Assembly (NCBI RefSeq): GCF_022427145.1
Contig: NZ_JAKSXN010000003.1
Location: forward strand, 62,001 to 126,000
Direction: 5' to 3'
From: Paenibacillus timonensis
GTDB lineage: Bacteria > Bacillota > Bacilli > Paenibacillales > Paenibacillaceae
DNA: 64,000 bases
Both the position numbers and the translations under genes were made by a program. The notes beneath the pieces were generated by a model that had not been told where the DNA came from, did not search any database, and saw only the letters and a program-made list of their open reading frames with translations. How positions within the stretch are numbered: the stretch's first letter is position 1; every line of letters starts with the position of its first letter. Positions 41,090 through 50,316 of this stretch are shown here, piece after piece.

Positions 41090-44000
41090 ATGAGCCGCAT
41101 TTTGCCTTTGCGCCACCTGTACGCATCTGCTATTAGGGAGATCACATCCAGCGGGGACGACTGGCAACACTATCTGCACTTTGCTGCATCCATCTACAAA
41201 TACTCATTTGACAACAGCCTGCTCATTTACGCCCAACACCCGGACGCGACCATGCTGGCTCCCCTCCCACTATGGAATGAGTTAGGCCGTTATGTGAAAA
41301 GGGGCGAAAAGAGCATTGCCGTCTGTGATTTCCAGCAAGGCACTCCGATACTAAGTCGTTTGTTCGATGTCAACCAAACGACAGGCAGACAAGTCCCTGT
41401 CCTCTGGAGCCTGGAACAGCTTGATACCGATGAACTGGCTGGGCGGCTGACTTCCTACGATACGCTAAACCTCGCTAAAGCCATTTCGCAGCTTGTGCAT
41501 GAAACTGTCCTTTCATCCTGGGAAGAGTGGCTGCAAGATATTGAGCATGACATTCACGATCATTTCCTAAGTAACATCCCCTTGCTTGGACTAGAGCAAC
41601 ATATGGGCGACTTAATTGAAGACAGCGTTCGCTATCTCATCCATCGCCGCTGTCAGTTGCCTGAACCGAATCACACCGACTTTTCAACGATCACCCATTT
41701 TGATACTTTACCGCTTGCCGCACGTTTGGGCTATCAGGTGAACACTCACGCCCGCAGCTTGCTTACCGACATTGCTCGTTATGTAAAAATTATGGAACAG
41801 GAAAGGAGCCTGGCTCATGAATCATCCCGACAAACCGAAGTTGACGTACCACGAAATCGACGGACTGCTGTATCCGAACCTGCACATCTCGAACGAAGCG
41901 ACAACCGAACAGCAGCCCCTAGGAAAATTCGGTCGACTGGCGCTGAATCATCTACGGAATCATCACCCGCAACGCTTTCAGATTCTTCAAATGGAAGGCA
42001 ACTTGATGAAGAAAATGCAGCAGGTCGAACAAGAGGCGCTGGAACGGATGGAGCAATTGACCGATCAACTGCTTCGCCTTCATCCCATGCCACAGACGGA
42101 CGACACATTGAAAAGAGCACAGCATCTGAATCAGATCAAATCGACAGCCGAGGAACTGGTCATGAACGACATCATCCTGAAACCACGGTAACCGAAGCAA
42201 ATCTCCCTTCTTCCCCATCATCCGAGCCGCCGATAAGCGGTTCTTTTTTTATGCCCAATGAAGGCTCAGTTCTTTCAGGAACACGAACAGGAGAAGATAT
42301 GCTGGCCTATCTGCTAATCAGCGGCAGAGGCGCTATGTCCGGTAAACAGCGTATTTATCAGTTTGTATTGGATCATCATCCCGTGAAAGCGCCTGATCTG
42401 ATCGCTTTTCTAAAGCCGCTATATGGCATCGGCGGTGCCAGAAGAGATTTAGGTAGTGGATTGGTCGGCTACATGACAGATAGTAAAGGCGTTCAGCTTT
42501 CCTGGCAGGATGTTTCCGGGTCACATGAAGAGCAATTTAAATGGAAAAAAGTCAGCGATACATTACTGCAACTGATCTCCCAGGGGCATTACGATGAACA
42601 ATTTGCTCCTTTTCCGCCTGTAGAACCGGAATGGACGTTATTTGATTACGCCAACGAACAAGCAGACGTTGAAGAGGACTCTGGAGAACTCGAAGGTCAG
42701 AACAATTTGCCCGAACTTACCGATAACCAGCTTCAAGACACTCGTTCCCTACTGGATACCAAAAACATTAGTGAAAACTCTACTCTTTCTCCAGATTCTC
42801 AACGCAATCTCCCTACTGCGGTAAACTATCGTTTTCAAGCCGAGCAATCGCCTTATGTATCCGGTGCAAAGAGCAAATATAAACGGAACGTGGAGGCTAT
42901 TCGTCTACTCAAGCAATTGGAATCAGAGCAGCGGCAAGCGACTACAGAGGAACAACATATTTTAGCCGGTTATGTGGGCTGGGGCGGATTAGCGAATGCG
43001 TTCCACCCTAACGCGAATGGCTGGGAAACCGAATATACCGAATTAAAGCAGCTCCTGGGTGAAGACGAATATGCAGCAGCCCGTAACTCCACCATTACCG
43101 CCTTCTACACAGAGCAGTCCTTAATTCAGACCATCCATGCAACATTACAGCGTTTTGGCTTAACCTCCGGTGCTGGACGCCGCTTGTTAGAGCCTTCTAT
43201 GGGCAGCGGAAACTTCTTTTCTGTTATCCCACCGGAATGGGAAAATGCTGAACTTCACGGCGTGGAACTGGATTCGTTGACGGGACGCATTTCACGACAA
43301 CTCTATCCCAAGGCAAACATCCACATCCAAGGATTTGAAACCATTGATTGGCGCGAACAGCGTTTTGATGCCATGTTCTCCAACATTCCCTTTCATAACA
43401 TTCGCATCCATGATCGCCGCTACAGCAGCAGCCACTACATTCACGATTACTTTTTTATCCGTTCGCTGGACTTGCTCAAGCCTGGAGGCATCTTGGCTTT
43501 TATCGTCAGCAAAGGTACTATGGACAAACAAGACTCCAGTGTACGGCAGATCCTGGCACAGAAAGCGGAATTAATCGGGATGGTTCGCTTGCCGAATACT
43601 ACCTTTCAATCGCTGGCCGGAGCTACAGTCACAACAGATATTGTATTTCTACAAAAACGGGAGTCCTCGCTCCCCCTCACTCAAGAAGACATGCCGGAAT
43701 GGATTGAAATTGGTGAAACGGCTGACGGCGTGCCTGTCAATCGCTATTACCTGTCTCATCCTGAAATGCTGCTCGGACAAATGAAATGGGATCGTGGCAT
43801 GTACGGTGCAGAGAAAACCAGCGCATGTATTCCACATGAGGAACAGCCTCTGCTTCACTCCTTGGAGAAAGCACTTGGTACATTGCAAGCTCGCTTTCCT
43901 GACTTGCCAGAGCAAGTTACTCAAGAAAGCAACACCCGCTCCCCCCTCCTGCTGGATGAGGAAGAGGAGCCAATTCGAAAAGCGCCGCCTGGCACAAAAA

Positions 44001-47000
44001 ACTTTACGTTTATTGTCGAACAGGAACGCATCTATTACTGTGAAAATGGTATTCTTCTCCCCCAAGACATCAAAGGCAGGAAGGCAGAGCGTATCAAAGG
44101 CTTATGCGCCATACGCGCGGCGCTTTTGGATGTAATTGAAATCCAATCCCGTGAATACGGTTATGAAGCAGAGGAACTGAAGCAAGCCCAGTCCAGGCTG
44201 AATCACATCTATGACCGCTTTGCTCATCAATATGGAGCTATTAACGAACGGGCCAATACTTCTGCTTTTACCGACGATGACCAACTGCCGCTGTTGCGCT
44301 CCATTGAAGATTTCACAGAAGATAAAACCTGGACAAAAGCCGCTATTTTCAGTCGTCCGACTATTCGAGTCAACGCCTTGCCGGAGCATACGGATGATCC
44401 GCTGGAAGCATTGCAAATTTGTCTGAACCACCGGCTGCGCATCGAACTGCCGTATATCGCCCATCTCTGCGGTAAAACAACGGATGAAGTGCGGGAGGCG
44501 CTTGGTGAACGCATTTTCCAAAACCCGCAAGCCTATACAGGAGATGTAGATGAAGGCTGGGAGCTGGACGAAGAATACTTGTCCGGCAACGTCAAAGACA
44601 AGCTCGCCTATGCTACGCTCAAAGCACAGGAGTACCCGGATGTATTTCAGCGCAATGTCGCTGCACTTACTCGTGTCCAACCTGCTCCACTGCTGCCGGG
44701 AGACATCGACTTCCGTATCGGCAGTCCCTGGATTCCAGTTAAAGTATATCGGGCATTTATGTATGAAACGTTTGGCACGGCTCAAATCATGCAGGATTCG
44801 CAGACCATTGATGTAGACTATCTCGAATACACCAATACGTGGCGCGTATCCGGCAAACCCCTGGAAAGAGGCTCGATTAAAGTTAACCAAACCTTCGGCA
44901 CAGGGCGAGCCAACGCTTATGAGATTTTTGAAAGCAGCCTGAATCTGCAAAGCATTACCGTGCGTGATCCGTTCACTTATCTGGATGCGAACGGCAATGA
45001 GCAGATCAAGTATGTGGTCAATGCCAAAGAAACGATGATTGCCCGTGCCAAGCAGCAGCAGATGAAAGAAGCATTTGCCTCCTGGCTCTTTCAGGACAAG
45101 GAACGAGCCGATGCACTGCTCTCCATTTACAACGACAGATTCAATACGATTCGTCCCCGCACGTATGACGGCGATCATCTGGTGTTTCAGGGAATGAATC
45201 AGGAAATGAGCCTGCGCAAGCATCAACGGGATGTGACAGCCCGTATTATTTATTCCGGTACAGCGCTTATGGCTCATGAAGTCGGAGCCGGCAAAACGGC
45301 GGCGATGATCGCTGCAGGCATGTATTTAAGGCGTATTGGTGCGGTTCACAAGCCACTATACTGCGTACCCAATCACTTGACCGAGCAGTGGGCCAACGAA
45401 TTTTTGCGCTTCTTCCCCTCTGCCAATGTGTTAGTGACCACGAAAAAGGATTTTAGCTTGGCTAACCGTCAGCGCTTCGTTTCCAAAATTGCCATGGGCA
45501 ATTACGATGCCGTTATTATTGGTCATTCGCAATTCGAGAAAATCCCCATCTCCCGTGAGCGGCAGGAACAGCTCCTGCAAGATGAAATCCGCAACGTCTC
45601 CCGCATGATTAACCAGATGAAAAAAGAAAAAGGCGACAACTGGAGCATCAAGCAAATGGTTGTGTTTGAAAACAACCTGAAATCCCGCTTGGAACACCTG
45701 ATGAATGAAAGTAAAAAAGACGACCTGCTCACCTTTGAACAACTTGGCGTGGATATGTTATTTGTCGATGAAGCCCATGCCTACAAAAACTGCTTCACCT
45801 TTACCAAAATGCGCAATGTTGCTGGGATCGGCAAATCAAGCAGCCAACGGGCTATCGATATGCTGCTCAAATGCCAATACTTGCAGGAGATGAACCAAGG
45901 ACGTGGGGTCGTTTTTGCTACCGGCACACCCATTAGTAACAGCATGTCCGAGATGTACGTCATGCAGCGTTTTCTCCAACCTCACTTGCTGCAAAAGCTG
46001 GGACTAAACTTTTTCGATAATTGGGCTGCAACGTTTGGCGAGGTTGTTTCTTCCCTGGAGATTACACCCGAAGGCAGCGGCTATCGCATGAAATCCCGTT
46101 TTGCCAAGTTTCACAATTTGCCGGAGCTGATGAGCATGTTCCGTCTCGTTGCCGATATTCAAACCGCCGATATGCTCAAGCTCCCGGTTCCACTGCTGGA
46201 GGGAGATAAAGCCAGCGTCATCGTCAGTGACCGCTCCCCCTATCAAGAGCAGATGATGGATGAGTTCGTTGAACGAGCCGAAAAAATTCGGAACAATGAA
46301 GTCGATGCCAAAGAAGACAACATGCTCAAGCTGACTCATGAAGCCAAGCTCATGTCGATTGACCCGCGCCTGGTACATGAAGATGCTCCCGTTGATCCAA
46401 TGTCCAAGCTGAATCTTTGCATTAATAACGTATTTGATATTTGGCAGGAAACACAGGCGAATCGACTTACTCAGGTTATATTCAGCGACAGCGGCACTCC
46501 AAAGTCAGGGCAGTTTAATGTGTATGATGAAATGAAATCCCAATTAGTTCTTCGCGGTATCCCGGAGCAGGAAATCGCCTTTATTCATGATGTAAATACG
46601 GACGCTGCACGGGAGGCTTTGTTCGAACAGGTGCGCCGCGGCGAAATCCGAATCCTGCTAGGCTCCACGCAAAAAATGGGAACCGGGACGAATATACAGA
46701 CGAAGCTCATCGCTGCCCATCATATCGACTGTCCGTGGCGTCCTTCCGACATCATTCAACGGGATGGCCGCATTCTGCGGCAAGGCAACCAAAATGAAAC
46801 GGTGCGGATTTTCCGCTACGTGACCAAAGGAACCTTCGACTCTTATTTGTGGCAAATCCAGGAGCAAAAGCTGCGCTACATCTCGCAAGTCATGACTGGC
46901 AGAAGCATTTCCCGCTCCTGTCAGGATGCCGATGAAACGGTACTGTCTGCGGCTGAAGTGAAGGCTGTTGCTGTGGGCAACCCGATGCTGGCGGAGAAGA

Positions 47001-47683
47001 TGGAAGTGGACAATGAAGTCATCCGCCTCAAGCTGCTCAAAACAAACTGGCATAACGAGCAAGTCATGCTGGAACGGCAGCTCAGTCAGCATTATCCGCG
47101 AGTGCTGGCTTCCTGTGCGGAAAAGCTAGAGCAATATCAAGCAGATTGGAAGCTCGCTGAACAGCACCGACTCCAGGACTTTTCAATCACCTTGGATGGC
47201 ACAGTTTATGATGAGCGTCCTCAAGCAGGAGAAGTTCTGCTTCTCTTATCCAAAGTCACTCAACTGGAGCATCAGGCTGTAAAGGTAGGACAATTCAAAG
47301 GATTCGACATTCTGCTGTCCCGCTCCGGTTTTGAGCATGTACAACTTCGAGGAACGGCGACCTACACGGTTGAGCTTGGAGATTCAGCTCTAGGCAATAT
47401 CAGCAGGCTGGAAAATTTACTGGAGAAAATTCCTGCCAAGATTGAGGCAACCAAACAGCAGCAACAAGATACCCTCCACCAGATCGAGACCGCGAAGAAA
47501 GAAATCGGGAAGCCCTTTGAATTTGAAGATCGGCTAAGTCAATTTGTAGTGCGGCAGTCTGAGATTAACTCGGCGCTGGAGTTTAAGGAGTTACAGGGGC
47601 AAGAAATACTGAACGAGGAATCCGATGAAGAATTATTAACGGAATCAAGTCTAAACTGGAATGAGGATCATGAAAAAGAATAG
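41090..47683 (+). CDS. Giant fused protein: ArdC-like N domain, N6-adenine methylase and SNF2-type helicase
   Basis: 2197 residues; GAAAGGAG precedes ATG 41090. Residues about 1-110 have FDNSLLIYAQHP and WNELGRYVKRGEKSIAV, as in the N-terminal domain of ArdC-related mobile-element proteins. Residues about 243-367 are a Ser/Thr/Arg-rich disordered linker that overlaps the tnpV gene. A methylase follows with LEPSMGSGNFF (about 701) and SNIPF in place of NPPF/Y (about 763). The helicase has HEVGAGKTAAM (about 1395), DEAH (about 1558), GTGTNIQTK and RDGRILRQGNQNE. Such proteins are hallmarks of large Bacillota conjugative elements and may protect or process the entering DNA. Confidence 0.9.
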   Translation: MSRILPLRHLYASAIREITSSGDDWQHYLHFAASIYKYSFDNSLLIYAQHPDATMLAPLPLWNELGRYVKRGEKSIAVCDFQQGTPILSRLFDVNQTTGRQVPVLWSLEQLDTDELAGRLTSYDTLNLAKAISQLVHETVLSSWEEWLQDIEHDIHDHFLSNIPLLGLEQHMGDLIEDSVRYLIHRRCQLPEPNHTDFSTITHFDTLPLAARLGYQVNTHARSLLTDIARYVKIMEQERSLAHESSRQTEVDVPRNRRTAVSEPAHLERSDNRTAAPRKIRSTGAESSTESSPATLSDSSNGRQLDEENAAGRTRGAGTDGAIDRSTASPSSHATDGRHIEKSTASESDQIDSRGTGHERHHPETTVTEANLPSSPSSEPPISGSFFMPNEGSVLSGTRTGEDMLAYLLISGRGAMSGKQRIYQFVLDHHPVKAPDLIAFLKPLYGIGGARRDLGSGLVGYMTDSKGVQLSWQDVSGSHEEQFKWKKVSDTLLQLISQGHYDEQFAPFPPVEPEWTLFDYANEQADVEEDSGELEGQNNLPELTDNQLQDTRSLLDTKNISENSTLSPDSQRNLPTAVNYRFQAEQSPYVSGAKSKYKRNVEAIRLLKQLESEQRQATTEEQHILAGYVGWGGLANAFHPNANGWETEYTELKQLLGEDEYAAARNSTITAFYTEQSLIQTIHATLQRFGLTSGAGRRLLEPSMGSGNFFSVIPPEWENAELHGVELDSLTGRISRQLYPKANIHIQGFETIDWREQRFDAMFSNIPFHNIRIHDRRYSSSHYIHDYFFIRSLDLLKPGGILAFIVSKGTMDKQDSSVRQILAQKAELIGMVRLPNTTFQSLAGATVTTDIVFLQKRESSLPLTQEDMPEWIEIGETADGVPVNRYYLSHPEMLLGQMKWDRGMYGAEKTSACIPHEEQPLLHSLEKALGTLQARFPDLPEQVTQESNTRSPLLLDEEEEPIRKAPPGTKNFTFIVEQERIYYCENGILLPQDIKGRKAERIKGLCAIRAALLDVIEIQSREYGYEAEELKQAQSRLNHIYDRFAHQYGAINERANTSAFTDDDQLPLLRSIEDFTEDKTWTKAAIFSRPTIRVNALPEHTDDPLEALQICLNHRLRIELPYIAHLCGKTTDEVREALGERIFQNPQAYTGDVDEGWELDEEYLSGNVKDKLAYATLKAQEYPDVFQRNVAALTRVQPAPLLPGDIDFRIGSPWIPVKVYRAFMYETFGTAQIMQDSQTIDVDYLEYTNTWRVSGKPLERGSIKVNQTFGTGRANAYEIFESSLNLQSITVRDPFTYLDANGNEQIKYVVNAKETMIARAKQQQMKEAFASWLFQDKERADALLSIYNDRFNTIRPRTYDGDHLVFQGMNQEMSLRKHQRDVTARIIYSGTALMAHEVGAGKTAAMIAAGMYLRRIGAVHKPLYCVPNHLTEQWANEFLRFFPSANVLVTTKKDFSLANRQRFVSKIAMGNYDAVIIGHSQFEKIPISRERQEQLLQDEIRNVSRMINQMKKEKGDNWSIKQMVVFENNLKSRLEHLMNESKKDDLLTFEQLGVDMLFVDEAHAYKNCFTFTKMRNVAGIGKSSSQRAIDMLLKCQYLQEMNQGRGVVFATGTPISNSMSEMYVMQRFLQPHLLQKLGLNFFDNWAATFGEVVSSLEITPEGSGYRMKSRFAKFHNLPELMSMFRLVADIQTADMLKLPVPLLEGDKASVIVSDRSPYQEQMMDEFVERAEKIRNNEVDAKEDNMLKLTHEAKLMSIDPRLVHEDAPVDPMSKLNLCINNVFDIWQETQANRLTQVIFSDSGTPKSGQFNVYDEMKSQLVLRGIPEQEIAFIHDVNTDAAREALFEQVRRGEIRILLGSTQKMGTGTNIQTKLIAAHHIDCPWRPSDIIQRDGRILRQGNQNETVRIFRYVTKGTFDSYLWQIQEQKLRYISQVMTGRSISRSCQDADETVLSAAEVKAVAVGNPMLAEKMEVDNEVIRLKLLKTNWHNEQVMLERQLSQHYPRVLASCAEKLEQYQADWKLAEQHRLQDFSITLDGTVYDERPQAGEVLLLLSKVTQLEHQAVKVGQFKGFDILLSRSGFEHVQLRGTATYTVELGDSALGNISRLENLLEKIPAKIEATKQQQQDTLHQIETAKKEIGKPFEFEDRLSQFVVRQSEINSALEFKELQGQEILNEESDEELLTESSLNWNEDHEKE
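41817..42191 (+). CDS. TnpV-like protein encoded inside the helicase gene in another frame
   Basis: 124 residues in the frame shifted by one relative to the helicase gene. ATG 41817 follows GGAAAGGAG with 8-bp spacing. The sequence LTYHEIDGLLYPNLHI, PLGKFGRLALNHLRNH, LQMEGNLMKKMQQVEQEA and IKSTAEELVMNDII agrees with the TnpV family (LGKWGR, GxL, AEExV marks) known from transposons of Clostridia. A terminator-like hairpin follows at 42224. The helicase frame over this region is low-complexity, so the TnpV frame seems to be the ancestral one. Confidence 0.72.
   Translation: MNHPDKPKLTYHEIDGLLYPNLHISNEATTEQQPLGKFGRLALNHLRNHHPQRFQILQMEGNLMKKMQQVEQEALERMEQLTDQLLRLHPMPQTDDTLKRAQHLNQIKSTAEELVMNDIILKPR
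42224..42250 (+). terminator. Terminator-like hairpin after tnpV, inside the helicase gene
   Basis: GAGCCGC pairs with GCGGTTC (one G-T pair) around CGATAA, followed by seven T. It lies 33 bp after the tnpV stop and is read through by the helicase frame. Confidence 0.6.
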
Positions 47684-47730
47684 AGGTTGTGGTTTAAGCT
47701 TAGAACCAAACTTGCCTGTTCCACTTTATC

Positions 47731-47759
47731 TTCAATTTATTAGTTCAACCCGATATAAT
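47731..47759 (+). promoter_or_regulatory. Promoter of the Fic gene
   Basis: TTCAAT (-35) and TATAAT (-10, 47754-47759) are spaced by 17 bp, 46 bp before the ATG at 47806. Confidence 0.6.
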
Positions 47760-47805
47760 AAAAAGTACAAACCGCACGTTACGCGGCAAAAGGAGCAATG
47801 GAATC

Positions 47806-48501
47806 ATGAAGGCAAAGTACCATATGACGGCAGAACAAAACATTTTTGTAGCCAAGCGAAACATCATTGATTATATCTGGAAGAGTGCCAAACTGGAGGG
47901 CTTCGCCGTTACCTATCCTGATACAGAAGCCATCTTTAATGGATTAAGCGTTCCTGGCATCAAGGTAAATGAAATTGTTGGCGTAAACAACTTGAAACAT
48001 GCTTGGCAATTCATCTTGGGGAATCTCGATTATCCAATTGACTTGACCTATATCTGCAAAATCAACCAGTTGGTTGGAGGAGATAACCTGATTGTTCAAG
48101 CGGGTTATTTACGAAAAGTTCCCGTTTCTATTGGCGGTACAACATGGCGTCCCGACATGCCTGATGAAGACCAAATCAAAGATGAACTTGCCAAGATACT
48201 GGATATCGAAAGTCCTACAGACCGAGCCATTACCTTAATGCTGTATCTGATGAGAAAACAAATGTTCTTGGACGGAAACAAACGGACTGCGATGCTCTCC
48301 GGCAATCAGGTAATGATTGCATCAGGTAGCGGGATTATTTCGATTCCTATTGAACATCAACGTACCTTTACTGGCTTATTGGTACATTATTATGAAACAA
48401 ATGATATGGAAGAAATAAAACAATTTGTATATGATTTTTGTATTGACGGCATTCAGTTTGACCCGATTCAAGAGCAAGATGAGCCTGATCTCGAACGTTA
48501 A
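47806..48501 (+). CDS. Fic/DOC-family protein with altered catalytic motif
   Basis: 231 residues; AAAGGAG precedes ATG. The Fic core motif is QMFLDGNKRTAM, so the catalytic His of HxFx(D/E)GN(G/K)R is replaced by Gln. Near the N terminus SAKLEG matches the inhibitory (S/T)xxxE(G/N) helix of class II Fic proteins. Fic enzymes usually transfer AMP to Ser, Thr or Tyr; without the His this one should be weak or inactive, or use another chemistry. It may be a toxin relic, a regulator, or part of entry control of the element. Confidence 0.82.
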   Translation: MKAKYHMTAEQNIFVAKRNIIDYIWKSAKLEGFAVTYPDTEAIFNGLSVPGIKVNEIVGVNNLKHAWQFILGNLDYPIDLTYICKINQLVGGDNLIVQAGYLRKVPVSIGGTTWRPDMPDEDQIKDELAKILDIESPTDRAITLMLYLMRKQMFLDGNKRTAMLSGNQVMIASGSGIISIPIEHQRTFTGLLVHYYETNDMEEIKQFVYDFCIDGIQFDPIQEQDEPDLER

Positions 48502-48507
48502 CAGCCC

Positions 48508-48542
48508 AAAGAGCCGCATTCACACCATTGATGCAGCTCTTT
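48508..48542 (+). terminator. Terminator of the Fic gene
   Basis: AAAGAGC-GCAT pairs with ATGC-GCTCTTT, followed by TTTT. Beyond it, 48571-48642 has a short acidic frame of 23 codons that I regard as a remnant. Confidence 0.8.
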
Positions 48543-48738
48543 TTCGTTTCCTCCCATCACTATAGGGCAATGCAGGAGCAAGCAGTAATGGATGAATCGG
48601 AAGATGAGCAACAACCGGAAGACTTGGGAGATAGAAAGTAATGGAACACTAACCCATGATAAAAAAGAAAAACCGCTCCAAAGGAACGGATTTAGTAGGC
48701 TTGCTTGCGCCAATCTTCAATTATAAATGTGTCAAAAT

Positions 48739-49500
48739 TTATTTTTTCTTACTATATACCGCCTTTTGAAGTTTCACTAAGGCTCGTTTTTCCGTCTGTG
48801 ACACATCTGTCAAGCTAATTTTAAGTTCCGTAGCAATATCTTGGTATGTCCGCTTTATTCCTGATGGTTCAAGTCCAAATCTTTTTATTATGATTTCCTT
48901 CTCATGAGTATCCAAGATATCAATATATTTATAAAGTTCTTTTTTATAAAATATATCAACCGTATCCTCTGAGCTATGCCCTGACTCATCAATATAAGTA
49001 TTTGGGCTTCTTTCTTCTATCAAATCTAAGTCATAGCTAGGTTGGGTACTTTGCTTCTTTCTTGAACGTAGGTACATTAATATTTCATTTTCAATGCATC
49101 GCGAAGCAAAAGTGGAAAACTTCACCCCTTTTATAGGATTAAAATTTTCAAGAGCTTTAATAAGACCAACCGTTCCTATAGAAACTAAATCGTCAAAATC
49201 CTCATCCGTATGTTCAAATTTTTTTGCTATATATCCTACTAACCTCAAATTGTTTTCTAGCAGTACATTTCGTGCTAAATTACTTCCTTCAGCTACCCTC
49301 TCCAAAGATTCTTGAATCTCAGAAGGCTGAGAGTATGGAAAATTATTATAGTTAAATTCTTTAATTGATTCTTCTTCCTCTTCTTTGTTTCCATGGTTTG
49401 GTACATCTTCTGAGATATTATTTGGCTTCTTATGATTAGAAACTAATTCAAAATTATATTCACTCAAAATTTTCTCTAAAAAAATTTCGAGATTCGTCAT
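48739..49500 (-). CDS. SigK/SigE-like sigma-70 family factor carried on the element
   Basis: ATG 49500 is chosen, though the ribosome site is weak; the frame stays open upstream to 49626. Regions 2 and 3 read ARNVLLENNLRLVGYIAKKF, DDLVSIGTVGLIKALENF and FSTFASRCIENEILMYLR, close to sporulation factors SigK and SigE. Region 4 has YKYIDILDTHEKEIIIKRFG and RTYQDIATELKISLTDVSQTE, given as YQDIATELKISLTDVSQ. The gene is visibly richer in A and T than its neighbours and runs against them, which suggests late acquisition. It may direct element genes or alter host sporulation. Confidence 0.85.
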   Translation of the reverse strand: MTNLEIFLEKILSEYNFELVSNHKKPNNISEDVPNHGNKEEEEESIKEFNYNNFPYSQPSEIQESLERVAEGSNLARNVLLENNLRLVGYIAKKFEHTDEDFDDLVSIGTVGLIKALENFNPIKGVKFSTFASRCIENEILMYLRSRKKQSTQPSYDLDLIEERSPNTYIDESGHSSEDTVDIFYKKELYKYIDILDTHEKEIIIKRFGLEPSGIKRTYQDIATELKISLTDVSQTEKRALVKLQKAVYSKKK

Positions 49501-49603
49501 ATTCACGCCTACGTATTCTATTCCCGGGGAAAGCAGTTTAAACATAGCGGAATCATTAAAAAAAATAGTAAATACGTTATATTCGGCTGGACTCGTTACC
49601 TCT

Positions 49604-49996
49604 GTGTTTGGTTTGATCTTTATCATCTGTTTTTTTATTCTCTACTTTCAGTTTCTTATGCGGGGGCTGGAGATGTTTATATTGCGGGTAGGCATTCCGC
49701 TGGCCTGCGCGGGACTGCTTGACAATGACAAAGGCGTTTTCCGTGCCTATGCTCAAAAATTCACGCAATCCATGCTGGCTCTCGTTATACAAATCGCTTT
49801 GGCTAAACTTGGCGTAGGGCTGATGCTGCAAAACCATGTGTTTTGGGGGATGGCCTGTATGATGCTGGCGATTCGCACACCACGTTTTCTGTCTGACTTC
49901 CTCATTACAACAGGCGGTGGGGGCGGCGTGGTGAACAACGTCTATCACAGCGTCAAGCTGATTGGTATGGCTCGTAAGCTGAGCAAGGCGGGTTAA
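49604..49996 (+). pseudogene. Probable C-terminal remnant of a TrbL/VirB6-like conjugation membrane protein
   Basis: The 130 residues include FLMRGLEMFILRVGIPLACAGLL, cited as GLEMFILRVGIPLACAG, then FTQSMLALVIQIALAKLGVG and IRTPRFLSDFLITTGGGG, the typical end of a TrbL-like conjugation channel protein. Full-length relatives have several hundred residues before this point. The N-terminal part is missing and the sigma gene starts antisense at its 5' edge, so an insertion or deletion at about 49500-49650 seems to have removed it. No ribosome site precedes the first Met. Confidence 0.65.
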
Positions 49997-50001
49997 AAAG
50001 T

Positions 50002-50211
50002 ATGGTTACCCTGGAGGAATTAGCCCAAGCTGTTGTTCTCCTTATTCGAATAGGCTGCGCCTTCCGATTCATCTATACCATGATTCGCCTATCCGGTGCT
50101 GACGAGGAGTCCGGTAAATACAAAAAGCGAGCCCGAAATGTGGTTCTGTTCTATATTTTGGCGGAGAGCATTTGGCAGGTGAAGGAGCTGATTCTGTTTT
50201 ACTACCGATAG
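50002..50211 (+). CDS. Small conjugation-locus membrane protein
   Basis: 69 residues with two helices (LAQAVVLLIRIGCAFRFIY and VVLFYILAESIWQVKELILF). It begins 5 bp after the TrbL-like stop with no strong ribosome site, so it depends on coupling. Similar small proteins follow TrbL-like genes in Bacillota conjugative elements. Its exact role is unknown. Confidence 0.65.
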   Translation: MVTLEELAQAVVLLIRIGCAFRFIYTMIRLSGADEESGKYKKRARNVVLFYILAESIWQVKELILFYYR

Positions 50212-50249
50212 CAATATAACAGATGTTATTCGATTGTCGCACAACATAA

Positions 50250-50286
50250 AAACGTCTCCACGTTTTTCATCTTCGTAGAGACGTTT
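50250..50286. terminator. Terminator between the small membrane gene and the HipA-like gene
   Basis: AAACGTCTC pairs with GAGACGTTT; it serves two convergent genes. Confidence 0.8.
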
Positions 50287-50316
50287 CTGTCAGTGGGTAA
50301 ATATCAAACGGTGTAT

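Noticed and set aside
44102-45277. 391-codon frame antisense to the helicase gene
   Set aside because: The helicase frame has clear motifs there; the antisense frame has no ribosome site or family resemblance.
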